Source of the DNA: Pirellula sp. | GTDB lineage: Bacteria; Planctomycetota; Planctomycetia; Pirellulales; PNKZ01 | Direction: 5' to 3' | Assembly (NCBI GenBank): GCA_013822735.1 | Contig: PNKZ01000006.1 | Coordinates: 181,809-245,808 of the forward strand | DNA: 64,000 nucleotides | Shown here: positions 7,566-18,358 of the stretch, piece after piece | How positions within the stretch are numbered: the first letter of the stretch is position 1 | Layout of the letters: the number at the start of each line of letters is the position of its first letter | The notes under the pieces: model-generated | The model's database searches: none | Told to the model about the DNA's origin: nothing | The model's input: the letters and a program-made list of their open reading frames with translations, nothing else | Made by a program: the position numbers and the translations under genes

Positions 7566-9053
7566 ATGAACATGAATACGCAAATGATCAATCGTCGAGC
7601 AATGCTGCAAACACTCGGCGCCGGCTTCGGCGGCCTGGCGCTATCGGCGATGCTCTCGCATGATGCACTGAGCGGCGCCCCGGCGGCTATCACATCCGGC
7701 GGCCTGCCGGGCTTGCCGCACTTTGCGCCGAAGATCAAACGCGTTGTGCAGCTGTTCATGGCCGGGGCGGCGAGTCATATCGACCTTTTCGATTTCAAGC
7801 CGGACCTCGTGAAGTACGACGGCAAGCCTTCGGACTTCGGCGAGAAAGTTGAGGCGTTTCAAAACGGCCTGGGCCCCTGGATGAAGCCGGTGTGGGACTT
7901 CAAGCCGCACGGCACATGCGGCAAGCTGCTTGGCGAACCGGTCGCGGCGCTCGGCGACTGCGTCGACCAGATAGCGTTCATCCACAACATGGTCGGCAAG
8001 ACCGGCGTACATAGCCAGTCAACCTACCTGCAGGCGACCGGCTTTCAAACGCCCGGATTTCCCGGCATGGGCTGCTGGATCAGCTACGGACTGGGAAGCC
8101 TGAACGACAACCTACCGACGTTCGTCGTGCTGCCCGACCACCGCGGCTTCGCTTCGAACGGCCCGAAGAACTGGGACAGCGCGTTCTTGCCGGCGCAGCA
8201 TTCCGGCACCGCCATCTATCCCGGACGCAACCCGCCGATCGCCGATCTCACGCCGACGCGTGGCGGCGACTTTATCAACACCCGCGAAGAAGCAGACGCC
8301 CACGCCCTGCTGCAAAAGCTCAACGGTGCGCACGCCGCGACGCGCGCCGACGACTCGCGTCTCGAAGCCCGCATCCGAAGCTACGAACTCGCCGCGCGGA
8401 TGCAACTTGCCGCGCCCGCGGCGTTGGATTTATCGAAAGAGCCCGCGCACATCCTGAAACTTTACGGACTCGACCACGGCCGCACGACGTTTGATACGGA
8501 GATCAACGCGATTGAGGAGACGGAGTACTTCTCAAAAAAGTGCCTTGTCGCGAGGCGTTTGCTCGAACGCGGCGTGCGATTCGTGCAGATCTGGAGCGGC
8601 AATGATAACGGTTTCCCACGCCGCAATTGGGATTCGCATGAGGATGTCCGTCGCGATCACGGTCCGCTTGCCGAAGGCATGGCCCGCGGCGCGGCCGGGT
8701 TGATTCAAGACCTGCGCCAACGCGGGCTCTTGGAAGACACGCTCATTCTCTGGACGACGGAGTTCGGCCGGATGCCGTCGACGCAGGGAGGCAAGGGACG
8801 CGACCACAACCCGTATTGCTTTACCAATTGGCTTTGCGGCGGCGGCATCAAGGGAGGCATTTCTCACGGCCCAAGCGATCAGTGGGGCTACAAGCCCGCC
8901 GACCGCGATCATCCGACGACGGTGTACGACGTGCACGCCACGATCCTACACTTACTCGGCATCGACCACGAACGCCTCGCCGTACGGCACAACGGCATCG
9001 ACCGTCGACTCACCGACGTGCACGGGCACGTCATTCGCGAGATCCTGACATAG
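7566..9053 (+). CDS. DUF1501 (sulfatase-like) Tat-exported protein
   Basis: The 495-residue protein has a twin-arginine N-terminus (NRRAMLQTLGAGFGGLAL), indicating folded export. DUF1501 features follow: VVQLFMAGAASHIDLFDFKP near residue 60, GCWISYGLGS, a GVRFVQIWSG-to-NWDSHED stretch, and the C-terminal LWTTEFGRMP and GKGRDHNP blocks with HATILHLLGIDHE. The fold is related to alkaline phosphatase/sulfatase, but the usual formylglycine CxPxR motif is not seen, so sulfatase activity cannot be assumed. It begins 10 nt after the DUF1549/DUF1553 gene, the standard planctomycete pairing. The partners are therefore likely to act together in the periplasm, possibly on sulfated or complex glycans (inference). 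Confidence 0.92.
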   Translation: MNMNTQMINRRAMLQTLGAGFGGLALSAMLSHDALSGAPAAITSGGLPGLPHFAPKIKRVVQLFMAGAASHIDLFDFKPDLVKYDGKPSDFGEKVEAFQNGLGPWMKPVWDFKPHGTCGKLLGEPVAALGDCVDQIAFIHNMVGKTGVHSQSTYLQATGFQTPGFPGMGCWISYGLGSLNDNLPTFVVLPDHRGFASNGPKNWDSAFLPAQHSGTAIYPGRNPPIADLTPTRGGDFINTREEADAHALLQKLNGAHAATRADDSRLEARIRSYELAARMQLAAPAALDLSKEPAHILKLYGLDHGRTTFDTEINAIEETEYFSKKCLVARRLLERGVRFVQIWSGNDNGFPRRNWDSHEDVRRDHGPLAEGMARGAAGLIQDLRQRGLLEDTLILWTTEFGRMPSTQGGKGRDHNPYCFTNWLCGGGIKGGISHGPSDQWGYKPADRDHPTTVYDVHATILHLLGIDHERLAVRHNGIDRRLTDVHGHVIREILT

Positions 9054-9133
9054 TCCGGCGTCGATGGACGATCGCTGCGACGGCGATTACAGTGGATCAT
9101 CGCAATCCCCGCCCGCTTCGAGAGAGATTTGCT

Positions 9134-10096
9134 ATGCGACGGACGCTTCTAGTTGCCACGATGCTGCTCAGTCTCGGCGCGCCGCTTGCCGCCGCCGAAC
9201 CGTTTGAACTGAAGGACGGCGATCGCGTCGTTTTTCTTGGCAATACGTTGATCGAGCGTGAGCAGAAGTACGGCTATTGGGAACTGATGCTCACGATTGC
9301 GTGGCCGGAGCGAAACGTGACGTTTCGCAATCTCGGCTGGAGCGGCGACACCGTTTGGGGTGAATCGCGCGCGGGGTTCGGCACCCAGGCCGACGGCTTC
9401 AAAGCCCTGAGAGAGCAAGTGGCCGAAGCGAAACCGACGGTGATCTTCATCGGCTACGGCAACGTGGAAGCATTCGCCGGCGAGAAGGGGTTGCCGAAGT
9501 TCGTCGAAGGGTTGAACCAGTTGCTCGACGTGCTGGAGCCGACCAAGGCAAGCATCGTTGTCCTGGGACCGACGCTGCAAAACGGCGCCGAGTCTCCCAA
9601 CCCGAATTGGAAGCAATACAACGATGACGTTCGCAGCTACTCTCGGGCCATGTCGGCAGCCGCCGACAAACGAGGCCATCGATTCGTGGATCTGATCGCA
9701 GTCACGGAAGAGACTTCGTTTCAAAGCAAGGAAGTACTGCCGATGACCGAAGATGGCGCGACAATCGCCGAACTCGGCTACCTCGTCTTGTTCGACGCCG
9801 TCGCCGACCAATTGCAATTGCCGGACGAGATCGAGGCCCGCTCCGAAAAGCTGTTCCCCGACGACGACTCGTCGCCCCCGCTCTTGACCGCGATTCTTAA
9901 GAAGAACGAACTCTTTTTCCATCGCTGGCGTCCGCAGAACGAGACCTATCTCTTCGGCTTCCGCAAACACGAGCAGGGCAACAACGCTAAAGAAGTGTTC
10001 GAGTTTGATCCTCTGATCGTCGCGGAAGAGAAGAAAATCGCGGAACTGCGAGCGAAGCTGGTCGCTGAGTCGAAGAAAGCGGATGGTGCGAAGTGA
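9134..10096 (+). CDS. SGNH/GDSL-like protein with degenerate catalytic residues
   Basis: ATG 9134 is preferred over far-upstream starts that would overlap the previous gene; it begins a signal peptide (MRRTLLVATMLLSLGAPLAA). The 320-residue product keeps SGNH block I in altered form (VVFLGNTLIER, with GNT where the nucleophilic GDS should be). It has block II-III-like NLGWSGDTVWG and IFIGYGNVEAFAG. Where block V normally has DxxH it reads EDGATIAELGYLV, without the His. The fold is likely conserved but the catalytic Ser and His are missing, so it may be a binding or structural partner. It is the third gene of the operon, and its stop overlaps the next start. Confidence 0.85.
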   Translation: MRRTLLVATMLLSLGAPLAAAEPFELKDGDRVVFLGNTLIEREQKYGYWELMLTIAWPERNVTFRNLGWSGDTVWGESRAGFGTQADGFKALREQVAEAKPTVIFIGYGNVEAFAGEKGLPKFVEGLNQLLDVLEPTKASIVVLGPTLQNGAESPNPNWKQYNDDVRSYSRAMSAAADKRGHRFVDLIAVTEETSFQSKEVLPMTEDGATIAELGYLVLFDAVADQLQLPDEIEARSEKLFPDDDSSPPLLTAILKKNELFFHRWRPQNETYLFGFRKHEQGNNAKEVFEFDPLIVAEEKKIAELRAKLVAESKKADGAK

Positions 10097-13000
10097 GCAT
10101 GATTCAATATTTAGCCGCCGTGCAAGTCACCGCGTTTGAAATCAGAACAGTTGCCGGATTCGCGTTCCGCTGCGCATCGCGGCTAAAGTTCGTCTACGGA
10201 GCGGCTTTGCTTTTTGCAACCGCACTTGCCGCTCCCGCATTCGCTCAACGTGATTTGAAAGACATTCCGCCGCCGGAGCCGGAACTCGAACGGCAAGCGC
10301 TCCAGTTGGCCGACGGCCTGGAGATCAATCTCTTCGCCGCCGATCCGCTGTTAGCCAAGCCCGTGCAGATGAATTTCGACGCCGCCGGTAGGCTCTGGGT
10401 CGCCACGAGCGAAACCTATCCGCACATTCTGCCGGGTCAAGCCGCGAACGACAAAATCATCGTGCTGGAAGACGCCGACCAGGACGGCCGCGCCGATAAG
10501 ACGACCGTCTTCGCCGACGGCCTCCTTATTCCCACCGGAGTCGAGCCCGGGAGTTACTACGGCGTGAACGGGGCATTCGTCGCCAATAGCACGGAGGTGA
10601 TTCACCTCGGCGACGAAGACGGCGATCTCAAGTCGGACTTTCGCACGACGCTCCTTTCCGGCTTCGGCACGGAAGACACGCACCACCTGTTGCACACGCT
10701 GCGCTGGGGCCCCGACGGCCGGCTCTACATGAACCAGTCGATCTACATTCATAGCCACATCGAAACGCCGTACGGCGTGCGGCGACTCGGCGGCGGCGGC
10801 ATTTGGCAATTCCATCCGCCGACGCATCGGCTGGATGTTCTCTCGCGCGGCTGGATCAATCCTTGGGGACATCAGCATGACAAGTGGGGCCAATCGTTCG
10901 TCACCGACGGCGCGGGCGGCGAAGGAATTAACTACACATTCCCCGGCGCTACTTTCCCCACAGCTCCCGGCGCCGCGCGCGTGCTCAGCGGACTCAATCC
11001 CGGCAGCCCCAAGTATTGCGGCCTGGAAATTATCAGCGGCCGGCACTTCCCCGACAATTGGCAAGGGGATCTGATCACGTGCGATTTCCGAGCCCACCGC
11101 GTCGTGCGCTTCAAGCTCACCGAAAGCGGGTCGGGCTACGTTTCGCGCGAGCAGCCCGAAGTAATCAAGACGTCGCACGTGGCTTTCCGCCCCATTGACG
11201 TGCGACTCGGTCCCGACGGCGCGCTCTACATCGCCGACTGGTACAACCCGATCATCCAACACGGCGAAGTCGACTTCCGCGACCCGCGCCGCGACCATAC
11301 GCACGGCCGCATCTGGCGCGTGACGGCCAAAGGCCGCGCGCCCGCACCTCGCCCCTCGTCGGACGACGCGGAACTCGCGAAGACGTTCGACAACCTCCGT
11401 TCGCCGGAAGCCTACACGCGTCATTTCGCGAAGCGGTCGATGGTCGACAATTGGGTTCCTGAAGACCTCGACGCGTGGATCGCCAAGCTCGATAAGAACG
11501 CCCCCGACTATGATCAGTCGCGTTTGGAAGCGCTTTGGCTGCAACAAACATGGGACGACGTCGACCTCGCTTTGCTTGAGAGCCTGCTGGGCAGCAAAGA
11601 CCACCACGTTCGCGCCGCCGCCGTGCGAGTGGCCGGCAGCCTTGTCGCGAACGAAGCATCGCTTTACGAGCGCATTGCAACGCAAGCCCAAGACGATCAT
11701 CCGCAAGTGCGTCTGGAAGCGGTGTGCGCCTTGCGCAACGTCGCCACTCCGGAATCAGTCGCCGCGGCCCTCCAGGTGCTCGATCGCCCGCTGGACGACT
11801 TCCTCGACTTTGCCCTCTGGCAAACCTGCCGTGAACAGAAAGCGGTCTGGCTACCGACCGTCTTGGCCGAAAAGTCGGAGTCGAGGCTTTATGAAAAGCC
11901 CGCTCATTTAGAGTTCGCGCTTCGGGCCGTCGACGAACCTGCGATCGTGCCGCCGCTGGTTCGATTGCTCAATGATGGGCGCCTTCCCGCGGATCGCCGC
12001 GAAGGAATCTTGGAGCTAGTTGCAAGGCTCGGAGCGCCGCGAGACCTATCGATGATTTTCCGCCGCGTCATGGAAAGCGCCAACCAAGACGCCGATGCGC
12101 AACTCGCGTTGCTCAACGCTTTGGCAAACGCGACAACGACGCGCAACGTCCGCCCCGACGGCGATCTTTCGCTGTTGGAACAAATACTCGAAGCTTCCGA
12201 CGAACGCGTCGCCGCTGCCGCGGCCCGCTTGCTCGGGCTGTGGAAGATCGAGCAAGTGCGACCGAGTCTCGTTCGCTTGGCGGAGAGCCCGAAAGATCCC
12301 GCGTCACGCAACCTCGCGGCCGTGGCGGCGCTCGGCGACCTTGGCGGATCGGCCTCGCTGCAAGCGCTCATCAAATTAAGCAGCGACTCATACTCGCCGC
12401 CGACCCGTCAAACCGCGGTGATGGCGCTGGCCAAGGGTTATCCGAGCGCGGCCGGACAAGCCGCGGTGTCGTTGTTAACATCCGTCGAGCCGGGGACGGT
12501 CGATGCCGCGCAGTTAATCGAAGCCTTCACGACGCGTCAAAACGCGGCGGCGGCACTCCGTGCAGCGCTCGCCGATAAGCAACTGCCGGCCGACGTCGCC
12601 AAGCTGGCCGTGCGCACGGCGCGCAGTTCCGCCAAGCCGGACGAAGCGCTCATCGCCGCCTTGCTGAAAGCGGGCGGCATCAGCGGCACAGGCCTGCAAC
12701 TCACGCCCGAGCAAACGGCTCAACTCGTCGACGAAATCAAGAAGTCGGGCGATGCGGCCCGCGGCGAAGCGCTGTTCCATCGCAAAGACCTGAATTGTGT
12801 GAAGTGTCACGCCGTCGGCGGGGCAGGGGGGCGCGTCGGTCCGGACCTTGTAAGCATCGGCGCCAGCGCGCAGCTCGACTATCTCGTCGATTCGCTCGTG
12901 CAACCCAACAAGGCGATCAAAGAGGGGTACCACTCGCTGGTCGTGGTCACGGACGACGGCCTGACCCTCAGCGGCGTCAAGGTGCGCGAGACCGACAAAG

Positions 13001-13647
13001 ACCTCATCCTGCGCAACGCGGAAGATCAAGACCTCACCGTGCCGCTTAAGGGGATCGAAGAGCGGACGCAAGGGATGTCGCTCATGCCTGCCGGCTTGGT
13101 CGACAACCTCACGAGACAAGAACTGATCGATCTCGTTCGCTTTCTCGGCGAGCTCGGCAAGGTCGGGCCATACCAACTGAAGCCCGATCGCACGGTGCGC
13201 CGTTGGGAAAGTTTCATGATGACGCAACAAGGGGTGGAGTTGCTGCGGCGCAATCGCCTCGGCATCGCGGCCACAAACGACGCCCGTCTCACTTGGGAGC
13301 CCGCGTATACTCGGTTCGATGGCGCCCTGCGGCTCGATACGCTCGGCGTGCTCGGCTCGGTGAAGAACAAATTCATGAAGGTGCCGCCGTATACGCTGGT
13401 GCGATTCCAGATCGACGTGCAACAAGCAGGCCCGATCGAACTGCAATTCGATAGCACGGTGAGCCTGCAGATTTGGCTCGACGGCAAACCGCTCGAGCCC
13501 GCCGACCGGTTGCGGATCGAACCTGCGGTCGGTCGCCACACGGTGACCGTCGCCGTGGATCGCGGAGTCCGCAACGATCGGCTGGCCTGCAAGCTCGTCG
13601 ACGTTCCCGGCTCGCCGGCTCAGGCCGTGCCAGTAACGGTGAAGTAG
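10093..13647 (+). CDS. PVC-type haem-binding HEAT-repeat dehydrogenase-like protein
   Basis: The 1184-residue protein starts at GTG 10093, overlapping the SGNH stop as GTGA, which implies translational coupling; ATG 10099 is an alternative. A signal segment (FVYGAALLFATALAAPAFA) follows about 30 extra N-terminal residues. Residues about 55-420 form a beta-propeller of the planctomycete membrane-bound dehydrogenase type (GLEINLFAADPLLAKPVQ, LYIADWYNPIIQHGE). Residues about 430-870 are HEAT-like helical repeats. A cytochrome c domain with CVKCH near 901 and GRVGPDLVSIG follows. The last 150 residues form a beta-rich carbohydrate-binding-like module. It is presumably a periplasmic redox enzyme, perhaps oxidising sugars, with electrons passing to the CxxCH proteins of the same operon; the substrate is unknown. 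Confidence 0.9.
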   Translation: MSMIQYLAAVQVTAFEIRTVAGFAFRCASRLKFVYGAALLFATALAAPAFAQRDLKDIPPPEPELERQALQLADGLEINLFAADPLLAKPVQMNFDAAGRLWVATSETYPHILPGQAANDKIIVLEDADQDGRADKTTVFADGLLIPTGVEPGSYYGVNGAFVANSTEVIHLGDEDGDLKSDFRTTLLSGFGTEDTHHLLHTLRWGPDGRLYMNQSIYIHSHIETPYGVRRLGGGGIWQFHPPTHRLDVLSRGWINPWGHQHDKWGQSFVTDGAGGEGINYTFPGATFPTAPGAARVLSGLNPGSPKYCGLEIISGRHFPDNWQGDLITCDFRAHRVVRFKLTESGSGYVSREQPEVIKTSHVAFRPIDVRLGPDGALYIADWYNPIIQHGEVDFRDPRRDHTHGRIWRVTAKGRAPAPRPSSDDAELAKTFDNLRSPEAYTRHFAKRSMVDNWVPEDLDAWIAKLDKNAPDYDQSRLEALWLQQTWDDVDLALLESLLGSKDHHVRAAAVRVAGSLVANEASLYERIATQAQDDHPQVRLEAVCALRNVATPESVAAALQVLDRPLDDFLDFALWQTCREQKAVWLPTVLAEKSESRLYEKPAHLEFALRAVDEPAIVPPLVRLLNDGRLPADRREGILELVARLGAPRDLSMIFRRVMESANQDADAQLALLNALANATTTRNVRPDGDLSLLEQILEASDERVAAAAARLLGLWKIEQVRPSLVRLAESPKDPASRNLAAVAALGDLGGSASLQALIKLSSDSYSPPTRQTAVMALAKGYPSAAGQAAVSLLTSVEPGTVDAAQLIEAFTTRQNAAAALRAALADKQLPADVAKLAVRTARSSAKPDEALIAALLKAGGISGTGLQLTPEQTAQLVDEIKKSGDAARGEALFHRKDLNCVKCHAVGGAGGRVGPDLVSIGASAQLDYLVDSLVQPNKAIKEGYHSLVVVTDDGLTLSGVKVRETDKDLILRNAEDQDLTVPLKGIEERTQGMSLMPAGLVDNLTRQELIDLVRFLGELGKVGPYQLKPDRTVRRWESFMMTQQGVELLRRNRLGIAATNDARLTWEPAYTRFDGALRLDTLGVLGSVKNKFMKVPPYTLVRFQIDVQQAGPIELQFDSTVSLQIWLDGKPLEPADRLRIEPAVGRHTVTVAVDRGVRNDRLACKLVDVPGSPAQAVPVTVK

Positions 13648-13727
13648 GCCATCGATACGACCCGACCAGGGACGTCGCAAAACCCGCAACTGCCGGGAAT
13701 TCGCCGGTTTCCGCGCGAACCTCTCCC

Positions 13728-13760
13728 CAGCCGAGGTTCTCCACAAAGTTGCCTCGGCTG
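13728..13760. other. Hairpin between the haem-protein operon and leuC
   Basis: CAGCCGAGG (13728-13736) pairs perfectly with CCTCGGCTG (13752-13760) across a 15-nt loop. There is no T-run after it. It could be a Rho-dependent or weak terminator for the upstream operon or part of a leuC leader. The rest of 13648-13849 shows no gene. Confidence 0.45.
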
Positions 13761-13849
13761 AGTATGATTAGGAATTCGGTGGAGGCGATTCGTCGCGTAC
13801 AAGGCGAGACGCGCATTGTTCGCCGGGCATTTACGAGAGAGCCGGGGTT

Positions 13850-15271
<1,422 letters not shown>

Positions 15272-15330
15272 GGGCGCCGCACTCGGCGCCCCGAACCAAG
15301 AACCAAGCACTCAGAATTACGAACCGACTC

Positions 15331-15927
15331 ATGAAATCGTTCACCACGCTCACCGGCCTCGTCGCTCCGATGGATCGGGCCAACGTCGATACCGACCAGA
15401 TCATCCCGAAGCAATTCCTGAAGCGCATCGAGCGCACCGGCTTCGGCGAATTCCTCTTTTGGGACTGGCGCCGCAAACCCGACGGTTCGGAAGACCCGGC
15501 CTTCGAATTGAATAAGCCGGAGTTCAAAGGTGCCCCCATTTTGCTGGCCCGACGCAACTTCGGCTGCGGCTCTTCGCGCGAGCACGCCCCTTGGGCCTTG
15601 GAAGATTACGGCTTTCGCTCGGTCATCGCGCCGAGCTTCGCCGATATCTTCTACAACAACTGCTTCAAGAACGGCATGTTGCCGATCCGCTTGAGCGAAG
15701 AGCAAGTCGACGACTTGTTCGCCCGCGTCGCGAAGCACCCGGGTTACCGTTTGGCAATCGATTTGCAAAGCCAAACGATCACCGATGAATTCGGATTGAA
15801 GCTTTCGCTCGAAGTCGATCCGTTCCGTCGTCATTGCTTGCTCAACGGCCTGGACGACATCGGGCTCACTCTAGCGCATGTCGATAAGATCGCCGCGTAC
15901 GAAGCGGCGCACGGCATCTCGGCCTAA
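15331..15927 (+). CDS. leuD: 3-isopropylmalate dehydratase small subunit
   Basis: This 198-residue LeuD supplies the swivel domain that completes the isopropylmalate isomerase active site. The typical opening ([20 protein letters not shown]), the [20 protein letters not shown] block and the substrate-recognition [19 protein letters not shown] are all intact. ATG 15331 is used because longer in-frame starts would reach into leuC in another frame and lack this signature start. It is the second gene after leuC; the following peroxidase gene is 124 nt away and probably has its own promoter. Confidence 0.97.
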   Translation: MKSFTTLTGLVAPMDRANVDTDQIIPKQFLKRIERTGFGEFLFWDWRRKPDGSEDPAFELNKPEFKGAPILLARRNFGCGSSREHAPWALEDYGFRSVIAPSFADIFYNNCFKNGMLPIRLSEEQVDDLFARVAKHPGYRLAIDLQSQTITDEFGLKLSLEVDPFRRHCLLNGLDDIGLTLAHVDKIAAYEAAHGISA

Positions 15928-16051
15928 CCGATTCCGAATGCTGCTTGCCGTTCCCCTTCGCATCGGCAACAATACTTCGCGCACGTCGCAATCCGACACC
16001 GGATTGCCACGTCGGCGCCGAGTCAGCATCGCCGAGAGAGGGCTTCCAGAA

Positions 16052-17086
16052 ATGCATCGTGCGAAATCGGGATTGATCCTATTCGTCTTCAGCTTGCCTT
16101 GCATTTTCGCATCGTTCGCACAAGCGGCCGACGAACCGAAGAGTGACGCCGTCACGAAAGTTCCCCTGGGCTTGGACCCGCTGCCGATTCCGGCCGACAA
16201 CCCGCAAACGGCCGCAAAGATCGAACTCGGCAAGCAACTCTACTTCGACCCGCGCCTGTCGTACGACGGCACGATTAGCTGTGCCACTTGTCACGACCCG
16301 GCCAAGGGGTGGAGCAACGGCGACTCGTTCGGCGTGGGGATCAAGGGGCAAAAGGGAGGACGCAATTCCCCGACGGTGATCAACGCCGCCTACTTCCCGT
16401 TGCAGTTCTGGGACGGCCGCGCCAAGGAGTTGGAAGGCCAAGCGCTCGGGCCGATTCAAAACCCGATTGAAATGGGGCACACGCTGGAGGCGTGCGTCGA
16501 ATGCATTAACGAAATCGAAGGCTACCAGAAGCAATTCAAAGAAGTATTCGGCACGGAAGTCACCAGCGACGGCATCGCCAAGGCCATCGCCGCCTTCGAG
16601 CGTACCGTACTTTCCGGCGACGCACCGTACGACCGTTATAAGGCCGGCGACAAGAAGGCGTTGAGCGCTTCAGCGGAGCGCGGCATGAACTTGTTTTTCA
16701 ACAAGGGACATTGCAGCGCCTGCCATGCGGGCGCCAACTTCAGCGACTCCGCGTTCCACAACATCGGCGTCGGCATGGACAAAGAGAAGCCGGACGAAGG
16801 TCGACAAACGGTCAGCGGCATGCTCGGCGATCGCGGCGCGTTCAAAACTCCCGGCCTGCGTGAAATTGCCCGCACGGCACCGTATATGCACGACGGCGGC
16901 ATGAAGACCCTGGAAGAAGTCGTCGAGCATTACAACAAGGGGGGCATCGCCAACCCGCAGCTTGATGAAGAGATTTTCCCGCTGCAACTCACGGCGGAGG
17001 AGAAAGCCGATCTCGTGACGTTTATGAAGGAAGGTTTGTCGAGCGCGAGCTACCCGATGGTGGCTCCGCCGAAATTGCCCAAGTAG
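16052..17086 (+). CDS. Dihaem cytochrome c peroxidase (MauG/CcpA family)
   Basis: ATG 16052 starts a signal peptide (MHRAKSGLILFVFSLPCIFA, cleavage near AQA-A) and follows GAGAGAGGG. The mature protein has two c-type haem motifs, CATCH at residues 77-81 and CSACH at 221-225. It shows the family's LGKQLYFDPRLSYDGTISC start, an RNSPTVINAAYF block and the FKTPGLREIARTAPYMHDGG C-terminal segment. Length (344) is normal. Family members reduce periplasmic hydrogen peroxide with electrons from small cytochromes. The gene stands between leuD and an exported propeller protein; an NHL-type protein beside a peroxidase is suggestive but not diagnostic of joint function. Confidence 0.92.
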   Translation: MHRAKSGLILFVFSLPCIFASFAQAADEPKSDAVTKVPLGLDPLPIPADNPQTAAKIELGKQLYFDPRLSYDGTISCATCHDPAKGWSNGDSFGVGIKGQKGGRNSPTVINAAYFPLQFWDGRAKELEGQALGPIQNPIEMGHTLEACVECINEIEGYQKQFKEVFGTEVTSDGIAKAIAAFERTVLSGDAPYDRYKAGDKKALSASAERGMNLFFNKGHCSACHAGANFSDSAFHNIGVGMDKEKPDEGRQTVSGMLGDRGAFKTPGLREIARTAPYMHDGGMKTLEEVVEHYNKGGIANPQLDEEIFPLQLTAEEKADLVTFMKEGLSSASYPMVAPPKLPK

Positions 17087-17118
17087 AACAGAGAGAGTTC
17101 GCTCGTAGGTTCTGAGCC

Positions 17119-17185
17119 GAACGGCCGCGATGCAAGCGCACATCGCATCGCAAGCTTGCATTTGTCGGCACCGCGGCCGCCGTTC
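17119..17185 (+). other. Two-part stem-loop in the leader between the peroxidase and propeller genes
   Basis: The inner stem ATGCAAGC (17130-17137) pairs with GCTTGCAT (17154-17161). The outer stem CGGCCGCG (17122-17129) pairs with CGCGGCCG (17172-17179), and GAA/TTC pairs further out. A 10-nt internal loop lies on the 3' side. No T-run follows, so it may be a leader structure of the gene at 17223 or a 3' structure protecting the peroxidase mRNA. Confidence 0.5.
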
Positions 17186-17222
17186 ATGGATTGACCATTT
17201 CATTCAGCGAGGAGAGAGAGTT

Positions 17223-18257
17223 ATGAAGTCGTATTACAGTTTGATCGTCGCAGGAGCGCTGTTGGCGCTCGGCGTCGTCGCCCCGGCAGGCCAAGCCCGG
17301 GCCGAAGACAAAGTGAAAGTCACGCCCGTATTGACCGGCCTGCTGAACCCGAGCGGCTTGGCCGCCGAGCCCGGCACCACGCATCTGCTTGTTTCCGATA
17401 GCGGAGCGGGCCGGATCCTCTGCTTCCACACCGACGGTTGGGAGTATGAAAAGGTCATCACCAAGTTCGGCAAGGACGTCTACGGCAAAGGCCCGATGTA
17501 CGACATCGGACCGCTCGGGCTCGCCTTCATGGGTAAGCAACTCGTGGTCGGCGGCGGGGAAAAGGTCGACGGCGAAGAAGTCGTGAGCATTTTCACGATG
17601 CCCCCGCACGGCAAGAGCGTCACGGCCGACAAGGCCACGACGCTCGGACCGATCAAGGCCGGCGCCGAGTCGGGCAAGGGCGAAGGAAACTTCTTCGGCG
17701 TCGCGGTCACCAAGGACGCGATCTACATCACCTCGAACGGCGACGACACCAAGGGCTGGATTCTCAAATCGGAAATCTCCGGCGGTAAGGCCGGTCCGCT
17801 CAAGCCGTTTATCGCCACGAAGTCGGTCGTCAGCGTCGATGCACCGGCAGGCATCACGATTGATAAGCACGGGCACCTCGTGGTCGGCCAAATGGGCGAA
17901 GTCACCGTTGCCGGCGATAGCCTTCTGACGATTTACGACGAAAAGGGAAAGCTCCTCGCTTCCCCGAAGACCGGACTGAGCGACATCGTCGGCTTGGCCT
18001 ATTCGCCGAAGTCGGGCAAGCTCTACGCCATCGACTTCTCGTGGGCCGACCCGAAGGCCGGCGGCTTGTTTCGCATCGACCTCAGCAGCGAAGACAAAGA
18101 CGCGACGGTAAAAACTGAAAAGCTCTGCTCGCTCGATAAACCGGCCGCCATGGCGTTCGGCAACGACGGCGCGCTGTACGTCGCCGAATTCGGCACGCAG
18201 GCCGAAGGTTCGACCGTGCGGCCCGGCCGGCTCTTAAAGATCGAAGGGGATCTGTAA
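17223..18257 (+). CDS. Exported NHL/SMP-30-like beta-propeller protein
   Basis: ATG 17223 lies just after GAGGAGAGAG and begins a signal peptide (MKSYYSLIVAGALLALGVVA, cleavage after ARA). The 344-residue product consists of repeated propeller blades such as LLNPSGLAAEPGTTHLLVSD, YDIGPLGLAFMGKQLVVGGG, DAPAGITIDKHGHLVVGQM, LAYSPKSGKLYAIDF and KPAAMAFGNDGALYVAEFG. This resembles six-bladed NHL/gluconolaconase-like folds. No catalytic residues can be assigned. The highly acidic/lysine mix suggests a soluble periplasmic protein. A strong terminator follows its stop, so it is the last gene of its unit. Confidence 0.85.
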   Translation: MKSYYSLIVAGALLALGVVAPAGQARAEDKVKVTPVLTGLLNPSGLAAEPGTTHLLVSDSGAGRILCFHTDGWEYEKVITKFGKDVYGKGPMYDIGPLGLAFMGKQLVVGGGEKVDGEEVVSIFTMPPHGKSVTADKATTLGPIKAGAESGKGEGNFFGVAVTKDAIYITSNGDDTKGWILKSEISGGKAGPLKPFIATKSVVSVDAPAGITIDKHGHLVVGQMGEVTVAGDSLLTIYDEKGKLLASPKTGLSDIVGLAYSPKSGKLYAIDFSWADPKAGGLFRIDLSSEDKDATVKTEKLCSLDKPAAMAFGNDGALYVAEFGTQAEGSTVRPGRLLKIEGDL

Positions 18258-18291
18258 GGCCGTATCGATCCCGAACGAATGATCTCTTGCG

Positions 18292-18328
18292 GAGCGGCGG
18301 GCAATGCATGTTGCCCGCCGCTCTTTTT
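18292..18328 (+). terminator. Intrinsic terminator
   Basis: GAGCGGCGGGCAA (18292-18304) pairs perfectly with TTGCCCGCCGCTC (18311-18323) around a TGCATG loop, followed by TTTTT. It ends the transcription unit of the propeller gene 34 nt after its stop. Confidence 0.93.
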
Positions 18329-18358
18329 CGTAGCAATACAGTTCTCTAGGAGCCGCCG

